DNA from: Gammaproteobacteria bacterium
Lineage (GTDB): Bacteria; Pseudomonadota; Gammaproteobacteria; Steroidobacterales; Steroidobacteraceae
Assembly: GCA_003165495.1 (NCBI GenBank)
Contig: PMMB01000149.1
Coordinates: 1 to 23,451 of the forward strand
Direction of reading: 5' to 3'
DNA: 23,451 nt
Within the stretch, counting starts at the first letter, position 1; each line of letters begins with the position of its first letter. Below the pieces are notes generated by a model. The model did not search any database and had not been told where the DNA came from. It was given only the letters and a program-made list of their open reading frames with translations. Shown piece by piece: positions 1 through 7,285 of this stretch. A program made the position numbers and the translations under genes.

Positions 1-656
1 AGAACCCCGTCGACCCGCAATCGGATCCGCAGGACGTTTTCACCCGGCTCGATATGGATGTCGGAGGCACGCGCCTTGATGGCATCGTTGAACATGGTCT
101 GCAGGAGTTTCAACACCGGCGCATCGGGCGAGCTCTCTTCGGCCGAGAGCTGATCGAGATCGACGTCGCCCTGCTGCAAATCGTCGCGCACGGCCTCGGC
201 CAGCGTGGCGATCTCATCCGTGTGCCGGTAAACGGCGTCGAGCGTCTTGAGAAAATCCGCTTCGCCCACCAAAGCCAGCCGGATCGGCAGTTTGAGCTTG
301 GACCGCAGCTCGTCATAGGCATGAAGATCGGACGGATCCGCCATGCCGACCAGCAATCCTCGGGCGTCTTGCAGCAGCACCAACGCTCGGTAGCGGCGCG
401 CCAGCGCCTCGGGCAACAATTTTACCGCCTCCCGATCGATGCGTGCCTGCTTCAGATCGACGAACGGTACCTGCAAGTGCTTGGCCAACAATTCGTGCAG
501 TGCCGATTCGGACACGAACCCCAAGTCGCCCAATACGCGTCCGAGCTTGCGCCCCGAGCGCCGCTGCTCGGTCAGTGCCGTGGCGAGTTGTTCGGCGCTG
601 ATGGTCCCGTGCTCGACCAATACATCACCGAGCCGTATTCTGCGTTTGACCGTCAT
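1..656 (-). CDS. mshE: MSHA pilus assembly ATPase MshE (GspE/PilB family), N-terminal part, cut by window edge
   Basis: The frame is open from an ATG at 654-656 to the left edge (about 218 codons), so the Walker motifs of the ATPase core lie outside the window. Residues 6-60 carry two consecutive RLG/KLG-type MshEN repeats (RLGDVLVEHG..., then KLGRVLGDLGFVSE...) followed by VPFVDL. This is the c-di-GMP-binding N-terminal layout known from Vibrio MshE. A linker follows, then the start of the GspE core (the SDIHIEP motif near residue 205). The start lies 21 bases after the mshL stop, with AAGGG ten bases upstream, so it is the last visible gene of the pilus operon. By family knowledge this cytoplasmic ATPase powers extension of the MSHA pilus. 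Gene identity is well supported; c-di-GMP binding is inferred from the motif. Confidence 0.9.
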   Translation of the reverse strand, partial: MTVKRRIRLGDVLVEHGTISAEQLATALTEQRRSGRKLGRVLGDLGFVSESALHELLAKHLQVPFVDLKQARIDREAVKLLPEALARRYRALVLLQDARGLLVGMADPSDLHAYDELRSKLKLPIRLALVGEADFLKTLDAVYRHTDEIATLAEAVRDDLQQGDVDLDQLSAEESSPDAPVLKLLQTMFNDAIKARASDIHIEPGENVLRIRLRVDGV

Positions 657-677
657 GATTCGCGGTACCCTTAAGCG

Positions 678-2297
678 TTACTGCGCGACTTTGCGGGCTT
701 TTGGATCGAGCGCGTCCACGCGGTCCATGGCCTGGCCGGTCAATTGCGTCCACTGCTCGTCGCTATCGACGATGATCGGACGCAATAGAATCACGAGTTC
801 GGTGCGATCGTCGGATTTCTGTTGGCTGCGGAATAATTGACCGACCAGCGGTATATCGCCGAGCAACGGCACGCGGTAGTCCTGCACCTGGTGGGTTGAT
901 CGCATCAGACCGCCGATCACGATGAGCTGACCGCTCTTCGCCTTGACGACGCTGTCCGACTCGCGCACCTGGCTGTAGGCGAGCGGCAGCGAATTCGTGA
1001 CGCCGAACGCGGTGACCGTCAGCACTTTCTGCGAGACGTCGCTGACCGTCGGATGAATATGCAGGATGATCTGGCCGTCGCCGGACAACTGCGGCGTCAC
1101 ATCGAGCGCAACGCCGGAGAAGAACGGCGCGATGTCTAGATTGCTGGCGGTCGACGCGGCGGTTCCGACCACCGTGTTGCTCGACACTCCGGTGACGAAA
1201 TACTCATCGTCGCCTGCCTTGATGACGGCTTTTTGATTATTGATCGTCGAAACCCGTGGGCTCGACAGCACACGCGTCTTACCCTGGGTTGCCAACAATT
1301 CGACGTAAGCGTTGAAGCTGCCGGCGTTGACGGCCAGCGCAAACGCACCGCCGAGCGTGTTGGTGACCACACTGTTCACGGGGTTGCCGGGGCCCACCGT
1401 CACCGGGACCGAGGGCTGATTCAGCAACGTCAGGTTATTGCTGCCGAATCCCTGCTGTGGTCCGGTTTGGAAAGCGCTGATGGTACGGCTCCCTTGCTGC
1501 GCGATAGCGGCCCAGTTGATGCCGGCTTGGAAGGCGCTCGATAATTCCACCTCGACGATCTTCGCCTCGATAATCACCTGCCTTGAGACGATGTCCTGAA
1601 TCTTGTCGAGAAACTGCTGCACGTCGCGCAGCTCGCGAGGGTTCGCACGAATGGCGATGATTCCGGACTGAGCGTTGACGACGACCGCCCGACCACCGTC
1701 CGTGCCGACCAGAGCCCTGAGGCTCGTTTCCAACTCGGGCCAGAAGTCGGAGGACGAACGCGTGGAGATGCTGGTGCCGGTGATTTCCTTGATTTGGTTC
1801 GCATCCTTGCCGCCGTTGCGACCGGCGAACACCGCACCCGCCGGCTCGCTGAGTCCTTGCGACTGACCGTCGAAACCCTGGGTCGCACCGCCGGGCGTCG
1901 CTTGGCTCGAGCTCTGGCCGACCTGGCCGGAGGCGACGCGCGTACGGGAGGTGCCGCGGCGCTCGAGATCGATATAGTTCACCTGAAAAAGACGGGTTTG
2001 CATCGCGGGCGGCACGATGACGAAGCCCGACGGTATGCGCCGATAGTCGTAGCCGTACGCCTCGCGCACGGCGTCGAGCACTTCGATCAGGGTCACGTTC
2101 TTCAGCTTCAGCGTAACGGTACCGCCGACTCCCGGCTCGAGCACGATGTTGTAGGGTGTGCCGTCGGCAAGCCCCTCGAAGAAGGGGCGCGCCGGCGCGT
2201 CTGAGACCGCGACGTCGAAACGAGCCTCGGCGCCGCGGGCCGCCGGTGTGAGCCCGATCAGGGTTAGCGCGACGACAAGCAATAGTCTTAAGTACAT
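678..2297 (-). CDS. mshL: MSHA biogenesis secretin MshL
   Basis: A 539-residue protein with a signal peptide (MYLRLLLVVALTLIGL then AARGA). It has an N-terminal STN/secretin-N-like domain (about residues 40-100), a GTSISTRSSSDFW segment near 180, and a C-terminal secretin domain. The secretin hallmark VPLLGDIPLVGQLF is near residue 480. Secretins of this family form the outer-membrane ring through which the pilus exits. No lipobox cysteine is visible, whereas some MshL proteins are lipoproteins. The ATG shares one base with the mshK stop (TGATG), indicating translational coupling. The length is normal for MshL. The identity is preferred over PilQ or GspD because of its size and its place between mshK and mshE. 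Confidence 0.92.
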   Translation of the reverse strand: MYLRLLLVVALTLIGLTPAARGAEARFDVAVSDAPARPFFEGLADGTPYNIVLEPGVGGTVTLKLKNVTLIEVLDAVREAYGYDYRRIPSGFVIVPPAMQTRLFQVNYIDLERRGTSRTRVASGQVGQSSSQATPGGATQGFDGQSQGLSEPAGAVFAGRNGGKDANQIKEITGTSISTRSSSDFWPELETSLRALVGTDGGRAVVVNAQSGIIAIRANPRELRDVQQFLDKIQDIVSRQVIIEAKIVEVELSSAFQAGINWAAIAQQGSRTISAFQTGPQQGFGSNNLTLLNQPSVPVTVGPGNPVNSVVTNTLGGAFALAVNAGSFNAYVELLATQGKTRVLSSPRVSTINNQKAVIKAGDDEYFVTGVSSNTVVGTAASTASNLDIAPFFSGVALDVTPQLSGDGQIILHIHPTVSDVSQKVLTVTAFGVTNSLPLAYSQVRESDSVVKAKSGQLIVIGGLMRSTHQVQDYRVPLLGDIPLVGQLFRSQQKSDDRTELVILLRPIIVDSDEQWTQLTGQAMDRVDALDPKARKVAQ

Positions 2298-2650
2298 CAG
2301 GGAACTCCGCTCGACGCCTGCAGTGCATCCACGGCAGGCCTTTTGATTAGGGACGCTGGATGCGACATGTGCAATTCCTGGCTCAGTCCCGCATGGCGGT
2401 AGCGGACGCCGTCCTCGAGCACGGCATCTATCGTATAGCCGCCGACCGTGGAACCCCTGCGCACGAGATGGCCGTTGAAGATCGCGCTGCGCTCACCGTT
2501 GAAATTCAGCACCGCGCTCAAGGTGGGCGCGGGCTCGTGCGCCGCCGCCGCGTGGCGCTCAGGGAGCGGCGGCCGCGTGGGATCGCGCACTCCTTCGGCG
2601 TTCGCCGTCCACGTTAGGCTGAGCACGCCGATCCATAACAGTCCCTTCAT
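2297..2650 (-). CDS. mshK: MshK-like pilus biogenesis protein (PilP-like, periplasmic)
   Basis: A 117-residue protein starting at an ATG that overlaps the mshJ stop by four bases (ATGA). A longer frame exists upstream, but it runs inside mshJ and would remove the signal peptide (MKGLLWIGVLSLTWTANA). Directly after the signal comes RDPTRPP, the short motif typical of MshK/PilP-type proteins. The rest is a small beta-rich domain (LNFNGERSAIFNG, VGGYTIDAV). By analogy with PilP it would link the inner-membrane MshI/MshJ platform to the MshL secretin. The identification rests on the DPTRPP motif, size and position; overall similarity in this family is weak. Confidence 0.75.
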   Translation of the reverse strand: MKGLLWIGVLSLTWTANAEGVRDPTRPPLPERHAAAAHEPAPTLSAVLNFNGERSAIFNGHLVRRGSTVGGYTIDAVLEDGVRYRHAGLSQELHMSHPASLIKRPAVDALQASSGVP

Positions 2651-3324
2651 ACCGTCATCCAGTAGCGTGACAAGCTGAGTGCGCCGATAACGATGCGAAC
2701 TCGATTGACCGGGTAGTCGCCGGCGGTCAGTTCGACCCGCTGCCAGTGAATGCGCCACGGCATGGCCTCGAGCGCTCTCAGATAGGCAACCACGCTGCCG
2801 TAGTCGCCCTCGACCACCATCTCGACGGGGTGCAGAAACGGGCCGCGGTCATCCGGCGCGATGGCCGCCGCCGGCTTCGAAGCCGATGGCGGTGAGAGGC
2901 TTTCCACCGGCATGTTGGCGAGACTCACGAGGGTGAGTCCTTGCTGCTTGGCCAGCAATGAACGCAGCAACTCGGTCATGCGCTCGGGAGCCACGTAGCC
3001 GCGCGCCACCGAGTTGAGATCGGAGTCCAATGCGGCGAGACGCGCGGCCAGCGCGCCGTTGCGCAGCGCCGCCTCCACCGCCGGGTCATGCGCCGCGGCG
3101 GCGCCAATCTGCTCGCTCATCGTCATCTGGCGGCGCGCGTCCGCGAGGTGCTGTTCTGCCACTTTCGCGCGCGCCGTCAGCGGGTCCATCAGCAGCGACT
3201 GCCAGGCGACATAGAGTACGGCGACGCCCGCGCCAAATACCAGCGCGCGCTCCCGAAGAGAGAACGCGTCGAGCCGCTCGACGAGGGGCCGCACCTTATC
3301 GAACAAGCCGGCGAAACCAGTCAC
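2647..3324 (-). CDS. mshJ: MSHA biogenesis protein MshJ (PilO/GspM-like)
   Basis: A 225-residue bitopic inner-membrane protein. It has a short cytoplasmic N-terminus (residues 1-27), one membrane segment (about 28-46, ALVFGAGVAVLYVAW), and a coiled-coil-prone region (50-115). The C-terminal ferredoxin-like domain of the PilO/GspM type ends with VRIVIGALSLSRYW. The PMPVESL/PVEMVVEGDYGSVVAYLRALEAMPWRIHW section is the part most typical of MshJ. It overlaps the PilN-like gene upstream and mshK downstream by four bases each. By family role it forms the periplasmic alignment platform together with the PilN-like protein. Confidence 0.85.
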   Translation of the reverse strand: MTGFAGLFDKVRPLVERLDAFSLRERALVFGAGVAVLYVAWQSLLMDPLTARAKVAEQHLADARRQMTMSEQIGAAAAHDPAVEAALRNGALAARLAALDSDLNSVARGYVAPERMTELLRSLLAKQQGLTLVSLANMPVESLSPPSASKPAAAIAPDDRGPFLHPVEMVVEGDYGSVVAYLRALEAMPWRIHWQRVELTAGDYPVNRVRIVIGALSLSRYWMTV

Positions 3325-3950
3325 TTGCGAGTCTCCGGGATCGGGAATTCGAGGCCGGGTGCGCCGAGTTCGAACATGAGTTGCGCCGGCGCCTCCTCGC
3401 GCTTAGCCTGGCGCATCGCGATCTTGTCGAACCGCACACCGTCGAACGCGTGTTCCTCAGCGAGTGCCGCGAGATATTGCGGTACCAGCCGCGGATCGAC
3501 TGTCGCTCCCTGCAGCGCAAGGCGACCGTCGCCCGAACCGACGACGATGGTGCGCAGCCAGAGACCGTCGATCTGTCGGCGCCCAAGCGCCTCCAGGCGC
3601 GCCGCGAAACCGGTTGCGGGCGAGGCCGCGCCGCGGTTCACCAGATCGAGCGCACGCTCCCGAGCAGCGATGTCGGCGGTGAGTTCGAGCGCCTGCGCCT
3701 GAAGTTCCACAATACTGCGGCTCGGGCGCAGCGCCGCACTGGCACCGTCGCGCAGACTCATCTCCGCCGCTGCCTGTCGCTCGATGAGGGCAACCGAGCG
3801 CTCGATGCGCCCGGTCCGCCAAGCGTCGAACGCGTGGAAACCGCCGAGGCACACGCCGATGGTGACGAGAGCGCCGCCGATGGCACGTGCCGAGAAGATC
3901 CGCTTCTCTGCGCCGAGGATCGGCTGATAGAGATTGACTTGCTGTTCCAT
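3321..3950 (-). CDS. PilN-domain MSHA biogenesis protein (second MshI-type / MshI1)
   Basis: A bitopic protein beginning MEQQVNLYQP, the usual N-terminal signature of MSHA-operon PilN-like proteins. This signature decided the choice of ATG at 3948-3950. A GTG at 3963-3965, overlapping the mshI stop as GTGA, would add five residues and is the alternative. A membrane segment (about residues 24-42 from this ATG) is followed by a coiled-coil stretch (IVELQAQALELTADIAARERALDL) and a PilN-type periplasmic domain (LEALGRRQIDGLWLRTIVVG). It sits between mshI (PilM-like) and mshJ (PilO-like), matching the conserved pilMNO order. The periplasmic domain probably pairs with MshJ while the N-terminus binds MshI. 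Confidence 0.8.
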   Translation of the reverse strand: MEQQVNLYQPILGAEKRIFSARAIGGALVTIGVCLGGFHAFDAWRTGRIERSVALIERQAAAEMSLRDGASAALRPSRSIVELQAQALELTADIAARERALDLVNRGAASPATGFAARLEALGRRQIDGLWLRTIVVGSGDGRLALQGATVDPRLVPQYLAALAEEHAFDGVRFDKIAMRQAKREEAPAQLMFELGAPGLEFPIPETRK

Positions 3951-3961
3951 GGTGGCGCCGC

Positions 3962-4912
3962 TCACAGCGAGCCACGTTCTTCGCGCAGGGCCGCGCCCAC
4001 CGCCAGCAGACAGTCGGGGTCTACGGCCGCCTCAATCGACGTCTCGCACCGGAGCAGCGAAGCGAGGTCGAGAGTGTCGACCTCGAAGCCGGTCTCGCTC
4101 CCTAAGTCCGCGGCGAGCAAACTCGCGCGCTTACCGCTGGGCGACACCGCGATCCGGGTGATCGGCGGCTGATCGAAATGGCGCTCGTAGTAGTCGAGTG
4201 AGCGCTGCAGCTCCAGGACGATGTTGCCCGCATCCAGCCGCGCGTCGGGGTCGTTGCCCGCCGTGATGCACAGAGTTGCTTGCAGATCCATCTGGCGCGC
4301 GAAGTAAATCGTCGTTCCCCGCACCAATATGACGGTTGCCGTCGTCTCGCCCAGGTACAGTAGCGCCACGCCGGCGGCCGCTGCAGGCAGCAGAGTCGCA
4401 AGATTGCGCAGGCAAAGCTCTGGAACGTCGACCACGTCGAAGGTCGGGACCTCGACCAACGCGCCGGAGTGCCGATCGACGGCGCTGCGCTGCGCCGCCA
4501 CGGCGTACATCATGCGTCCCTGCCCGCCGCGGTTCTGCACGGGAACGTCGAAGACGTCGATCACGGCATCCTCGACGCGAAAGTCGATGGTTTCCTTGAG
4601 GCGCCACCGCATGGCAGCGCGCATCTCCGCAGGCGGCACGTCGGGCGCCTCGACCAGCACAAGTTGATAGTCATCGGATCGCAGCACTGTGCTGACCGGA
4701 ATGCGCGGCAACCCCGCTGCCCGGATGACGGCTGTCGCCGCGTTGCCGCCGCTGCCCGCGGGCATGGGCAACAACTCGCAACGCTCGAGCACCGGCGCGC
4801 CGTGGTCGCGGCGCACAACGGCGACAGCGACGTGGTCACGACCGAACGCGAGGCCAACACGCCCCTTCGCGGTTGAGGATTTCTTGAACCGTGCGAACAC
4901 TGGACACTCCAT
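3962..4912 (-). CDS. mshI: MSHA biogenesis protein MshI (PilM-like, actin-fold)
   Basis: A 316-residue cytoplasmic protein of the PilM/MshI type. The N-terminal VGLAFGRDHVAVAVVRRD has the beta-hairpin pattern of the first actin-fold phosphate loop. EMRAAMRWRLKETIDF near residue 80 and ELCLRNLATLLP near 165 are typical MshI segments. GVALLYLGETTATVILVRGTTIYFARQMDL (about 183-212) resembles the second nucleotide-binding hairpin. LDYYERHFDQPPI is the section that in PilM homologues precedes the end of the fold. It is the first gene of the overlapping msh operon, with a 179-base spacer to pilU upstream. By homology it forms a cytoplasmic ring docking onto the PilN-like N-terminus. No convincing promoter was found in the spacer. 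Confidence 0.85.
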   Translation of the reverse strand: MECPVFARFKKSSTAKGRVGLAFGRDHVAVAVVRRDHGAPVLERCELLPMPAGSGGNAATAVIRAAGLPRIPVSTVLRSDDYQLVLVEAPDVPPAEMRAAMRWRLKETIDFRVEDAVIDVFDVPVQNRGGQGRMMYAVAAQRSAVDRHSGALVEVPTFDVVDVPELCLRNLATLLPAAAAGVALLYLGETTATVILVRGTTIYFARQMDLQATLCITAGNDPDARLDAGNIVLELQRSLDYYERHFDQPPITRIAVSPSGKRASLLAADLGSETGFEVDTLDLASLLRCETSIEAAVDPDCLLAVGAALREERGSL

Positions 4913-5091
4913 GCCGAACAGGCGACGAGAGTAGGCTTGTCATCGCGGGAATGTCCGAACGCAGTCGCTGGTATTTAACAGAACCTGACGAACTGAGCGG
5001 TTCGGATGGTGAAGCAACGCACAGTAATGGTCCCGGAACCCGTGCAGTTCCTGACGATATAGGGGATTCGCCTAACAGCGCCTGCGAGCCA

Positions 5092-6210
5092 CTAGGAAGC
5101 GGAGACGGCCAGCCCTGGCGCGGCCCGCGTGCCGTTCAGCTTAATATTCAAGCGCAGCTCGTTCGCCGAGTCGGCATTGCGGATCGCTTCGTCGTACGAA
5201 ATGTCGCCGTCGTTGTAGAGCTCGAATAAGGACCAATCGAAGGTCCGCATGCCCAACTCCCGCGACTTCGACATGATCGCCTTGATCTCGTGAAACTCTC
5301 CCTTGAGAATCTTCTCGGCAATGATCGGCGTGTTAATCAGGATTTCCATGGCCGCTCTGCGCCCCTTGCCGTCGACGGTGCGGATCAAGCGCTGCGATAC
5401 GATCGCCTTGAGGTTGCTGGATAGATCCATGAGCAATTGATTGCGCCGCTCTTCGGAAAAGAAATTGATGATGCGGTCGATCGTCTGGTTGGCGCTGTTC
5501 GCATGCAATGTACCCATGCACAGGTGGCCGGTTTCAGCGAATGCGACCGCATGTTCCATCGTTTCGGCGTCGCGTATCTCGCCGATTAGAATGACGTCCG
5601 GTGCTTGCCGCAAGGTGTTTTTCAAAGCGTGATGCCAGGAATGAGTGTCGATACCGACTTCACGGTGGGTAATCAAGGATTGATGCGATTGATGTACAAA
5701 TTCGACGGGATCCTCGACCGTAATAATGTGGCCTGGCGAGGATCGGTTGCGGTGGTCGATCATTGCGGCCAATGACGTCGATTTTCCTGAGCCGGTAGCG
5801 CCTACGACCAGCACCAAGCCGCGGTTGGTCATGACGATTTCTTTGAGGATTTCCGGCAATGCAAGCGTCGCGAAGCCGGGAATTTCCGCGGGAATGGTTC
5901 TGATCACCATGCCGACATGCTGTTGTTGAATGAAAGCGTTGACGCGAAAGCGCGCCACCCCGGGAATCGAGATCGCGAAATTACACTCCAGCTCCTTGGC
6001 AAACTCGTCGCGCTGGCGCGGATTCATCAAGGAGTTCGTCAATTGCCGCGTGAGCTCGCCGGAGAGTTTTTGCGAGATCATCGGCCGCATGGTGCCGTGA
6101 GTTTTCATGCTCGGCGGGAAATCGTTGGAGATGAAAAGGTCGGACCCACCCGCTTTGCTCATCGCGGTCAGCAGCTTGGTCATGTATGAATTGGCTTGTT
6201 CTTCGTTCAT
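5092..6210 (-). CDS. pilU: PilT/PilU-family twitching ATPase, PilU type
   Basis: A 372-residue hexameric retraction ATPase. Walker A GATGSGKS is at 137-144, the Asp box (HIITVEDPVEFVH) at 161-173, Walker B (DVILIGEIRD) at 205-214 and the His box (TGHLCMGTLHAN) at 227-238. Close agreement with PilU rather than PilT is seen in KAGGSDLFIS, ECNFAIS, RRAAMEILINTP and the DSANELRL ending. The ATG at 6208-6210 was chosen because PilU proteins begin just before this segment; an in-frame ATG at 6265-6267 adds 19 unconserved residues. PilU assists PilT in pilus retraction. Being next to the msh operon suggests it serves the MSHA pilus here. No pilT is in the window. Confidence 0.93.
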   Translation of the reverse strand: MNEEQANSYMTKLLTAMSKAGGSDLFISNDFPPSMKTHGTMRPMISQKLSGELTRQLTNSLMNPRQRDEFAKELECNFAISIPGVARFRVNAFIQQQHVGMVIRTIPAEIPGFATLALPEILKEIVMTNRGLVLVVGATGSGKSTSLAAMIDHRNRSSPGHIITVEDPVEFVHQSHQSLITHREVGIDTHSWHHALKNTLRQAPDVILIGEIRDAETMEHAVAFAETGHLCMGTLHANSANQTIDRIINFFSEERRNQLLMDLSSNLKAIVSQRLIRTVDGKGRRAAMEILINTPIIAEKILKGEFHEIKAIMSKSRELGMRTFDWSLFELYNDGDISYDEAIRNADSANELRLNIKLNGTRAAPGLAVSAS

Positions 6211-6654
6211 CGTCGACTCAATATATCCAGGCCACGCGCAATCGTCCGCGACGGACTTAACATTCATGCGCTGCCGGCCCGCGACGCGCTGATATTCGCG
6301 GCGGCCGCCATGTTCGCGGTATAGGGATCGACCTTAGTATTGATTCGGGGAATTCTTCGGGGTCTGCACAATGTTAAGCCGCCTTAGACTGAAAGATCGC
6401 GCCTCGCGCCAAGCCCGTACTGCAACTTGCCGCGGAAACACCGTCCGGGCACACGTCCAGGGTGCCGTGATCTTCGGGATCTCTGAAAATGCCGACCCCC
6501 CCCGGTGGGATGGGCGAGCCGGGAACGTCCGCCATCGTCCCCGCGGTCACGAATGCGATCTTCGCCGCCACGGGCAAACGCCTGCGCAAGTTGCCGGTCG
6601 ATGCAGCGGAGCTGAAGCACCGCCGTGCTGCGGCTTTCCCCGCGGGTTTGGTGT
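6211..6654. other. Gap between pilU and the small secreted protein, no firm gene
   Basis: This 444-base stretch must hold the promoter and leader of pilU and the 3' end of the transcript of the next gene upstream. Several overlapping open frames exist on both strands, but none has recognisable motifs or a good ribosome binding site; the least unlikely is listed separately. A TATACC box near 6317-6322 (minus strand) could be a -10 element for pilU, but no matching -35 box is visible. Confidence 0.4.
6374..6589 (-). CDS. Possible small hypothetical protein upstream of pilU
   Basis: An open frame of 71 codons starting at TTG (an internal ATG at about codon 19 would leave 53 codons). I do not recognise it. 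It has a basic, moderately hydrophobic N-terminus followed by a Gly/Pro-rich stretch with two cysteines (LDVCPDG, AASCSTG). Third codon positions are GC-rich like the real genes nearby, which is the only positive argument. There is no clear ribosome binding site and competing frames exist on the other strand. It may be spurious or the remnant of a secreted protein. Confidence 0.25.
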   Translation of the reverse strand: MRRRLPVAAKIAFVTAGTMADVPGSPIPPGGVGIFRDPEDHGTLDVCPDGVSAASCSTGLARGAIFQSKAA

Positions 6655-7125
6655 CTAATTCCGGTCGTAGACCGATACGTCGTCGTACTTCCCGCCGCCT
6701 GCATGCGTGCCCTTCTGCGCGAAAGTCAGCGTCTTGCCATCTTTCGACACAGTGCGGACCCCAGTACCGACGGTCGCGCCCGCTTTCGTCTGGGTGCTGT
6801 GGACGGTCGACGCATCGACCCGCGTTACGGCCACCATATCGAAATCAGGGTTGCCGCTGGCCGGGTAGGGTTTGCCATCGTCCTTGAAGCTCAGCGTCGC
6901 CGTGGATTCCTTACCGTCCGCCGCCGTCGTTTTTAATGTCAGCGTCAAACCCTGCGCCGATTCAGCGTAAATACGCGTCTGGCTCTTAGGGGCCGGCCCG
7001 GGAGAGAACGTCGATTTCGCGAGATTCAATTTCCACGTCCCGACTACAGAGTCCGCCGCGAGCGCCGTGCCCGTCCCGATCGCAAGGATGGCTCCGACGA
7101 ACAAAGTTTTGATTATGGTTTGCAT
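6655..7125 (-). CDS. Small secreted protein of unknown function (lipocalin-like beta-rich)
   Basis: A 156-residue protein with a clear signal peptide (MQTIIKTLFVGAILAIGTGTALAA) and GGGGGA seven bases before the ATG, which fixes the start. The mature part opens with SVVGTWKLNLAKSTFSPGPAPKS, a pattern common in small exported proteins described only as hypothetical or lipocalin-like: a GTWKLN beta strand, then KSTF and PGPAPKS. It continues with alternating strands (LTLTLKTTAADGKESTATLSF, GTGVRTVSKDGKTLTF). No cysteines or catalytic motif are apparent. It lies downstream of the S53 protease on the same strand but is separated by a strong hairpin, so it is probably a separate transcription unit. 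Confidence 0.75.
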   Translation of the reverse strand: MQTIIKTLFVGAILAIGTGTALAADSVVGTWKLNLAKSTFSPGPAPKSQTRIYAESAQGLTLTLKTTAADGKESTATLSFKDDGKPYPASGNPDFDMVAVTRVDASTVHSTQTKAGATVGTGVRTVSKDGKTLTFAQKGTHAGGGKYDDVSVYDRN

Positions 7126-7234
7126 TTGTCCCCCAAGGAAAATGGATTTGTAAGGCGCCCTCCCGGTGAGGTCGCGTTTTTTTTGCGCCGCGAGCGGCGC
7201 ACGCCATGAAGGCACGGTGCAAGCGGACTAGCGA

Positions 7235-7262
7235 GGCGTCCCGCGCAACCGCGCGGGACGCC
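7235..7262 (-). terminator. Perfect 12-bp hairpin downstream of the S53 protease
   Basis: A 12-base arm (7235-7246, GGCGTCCCGCGC) is perfectly complementary to 7251-7262 around a 4-base loop. It lies 23 bases beyond the protease stop. A smaller 6-bp stem (7269-7274 with 7281-7286) abuts that stop. Neither is followed by a T-run on the minus strand, so intrinsic termination is not certain. A role in transcript 3'-end protection is equally possible. Confidence 0.5.
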
Positions 7263-7285
7263 CGATCAAGCACATAGACTTGTGC

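Noticed and set aside
1435..2328. Minus-strand frame of about 297 codons overlapping mshL
   Set aside because: It is shifted relative to the mshL frame. Its translation is Arg-rich without motifs, whereas the mshL frame gives a complete secretin.
3030..4172. Long open frame on the plus strand, about 380 codons
   Set aside because: It lies opposite mshJ, the PilN-like gene and mshI, which have clear family motifs and overlapping operon structure. The plus-strand translation is Arg/Ala-rich low-complexity typical of antisense frames in high-GC DNA.
5070..5076. GCCTAAC, similar to the end of an integron attC site
   Set aside because: No matching GTTRRRY partner or folded attC-like structure lies within the expected distance, and no integrase is nearby.
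7177..7201. Hairpin TGCGCCG/CGGCGCA next to a run of eight T
   Set aside because: The T-run precedes the stem on the plus strand and becomes an A-run after the stem on the minus strand, so it is not an intrinsic terminator in either direction.
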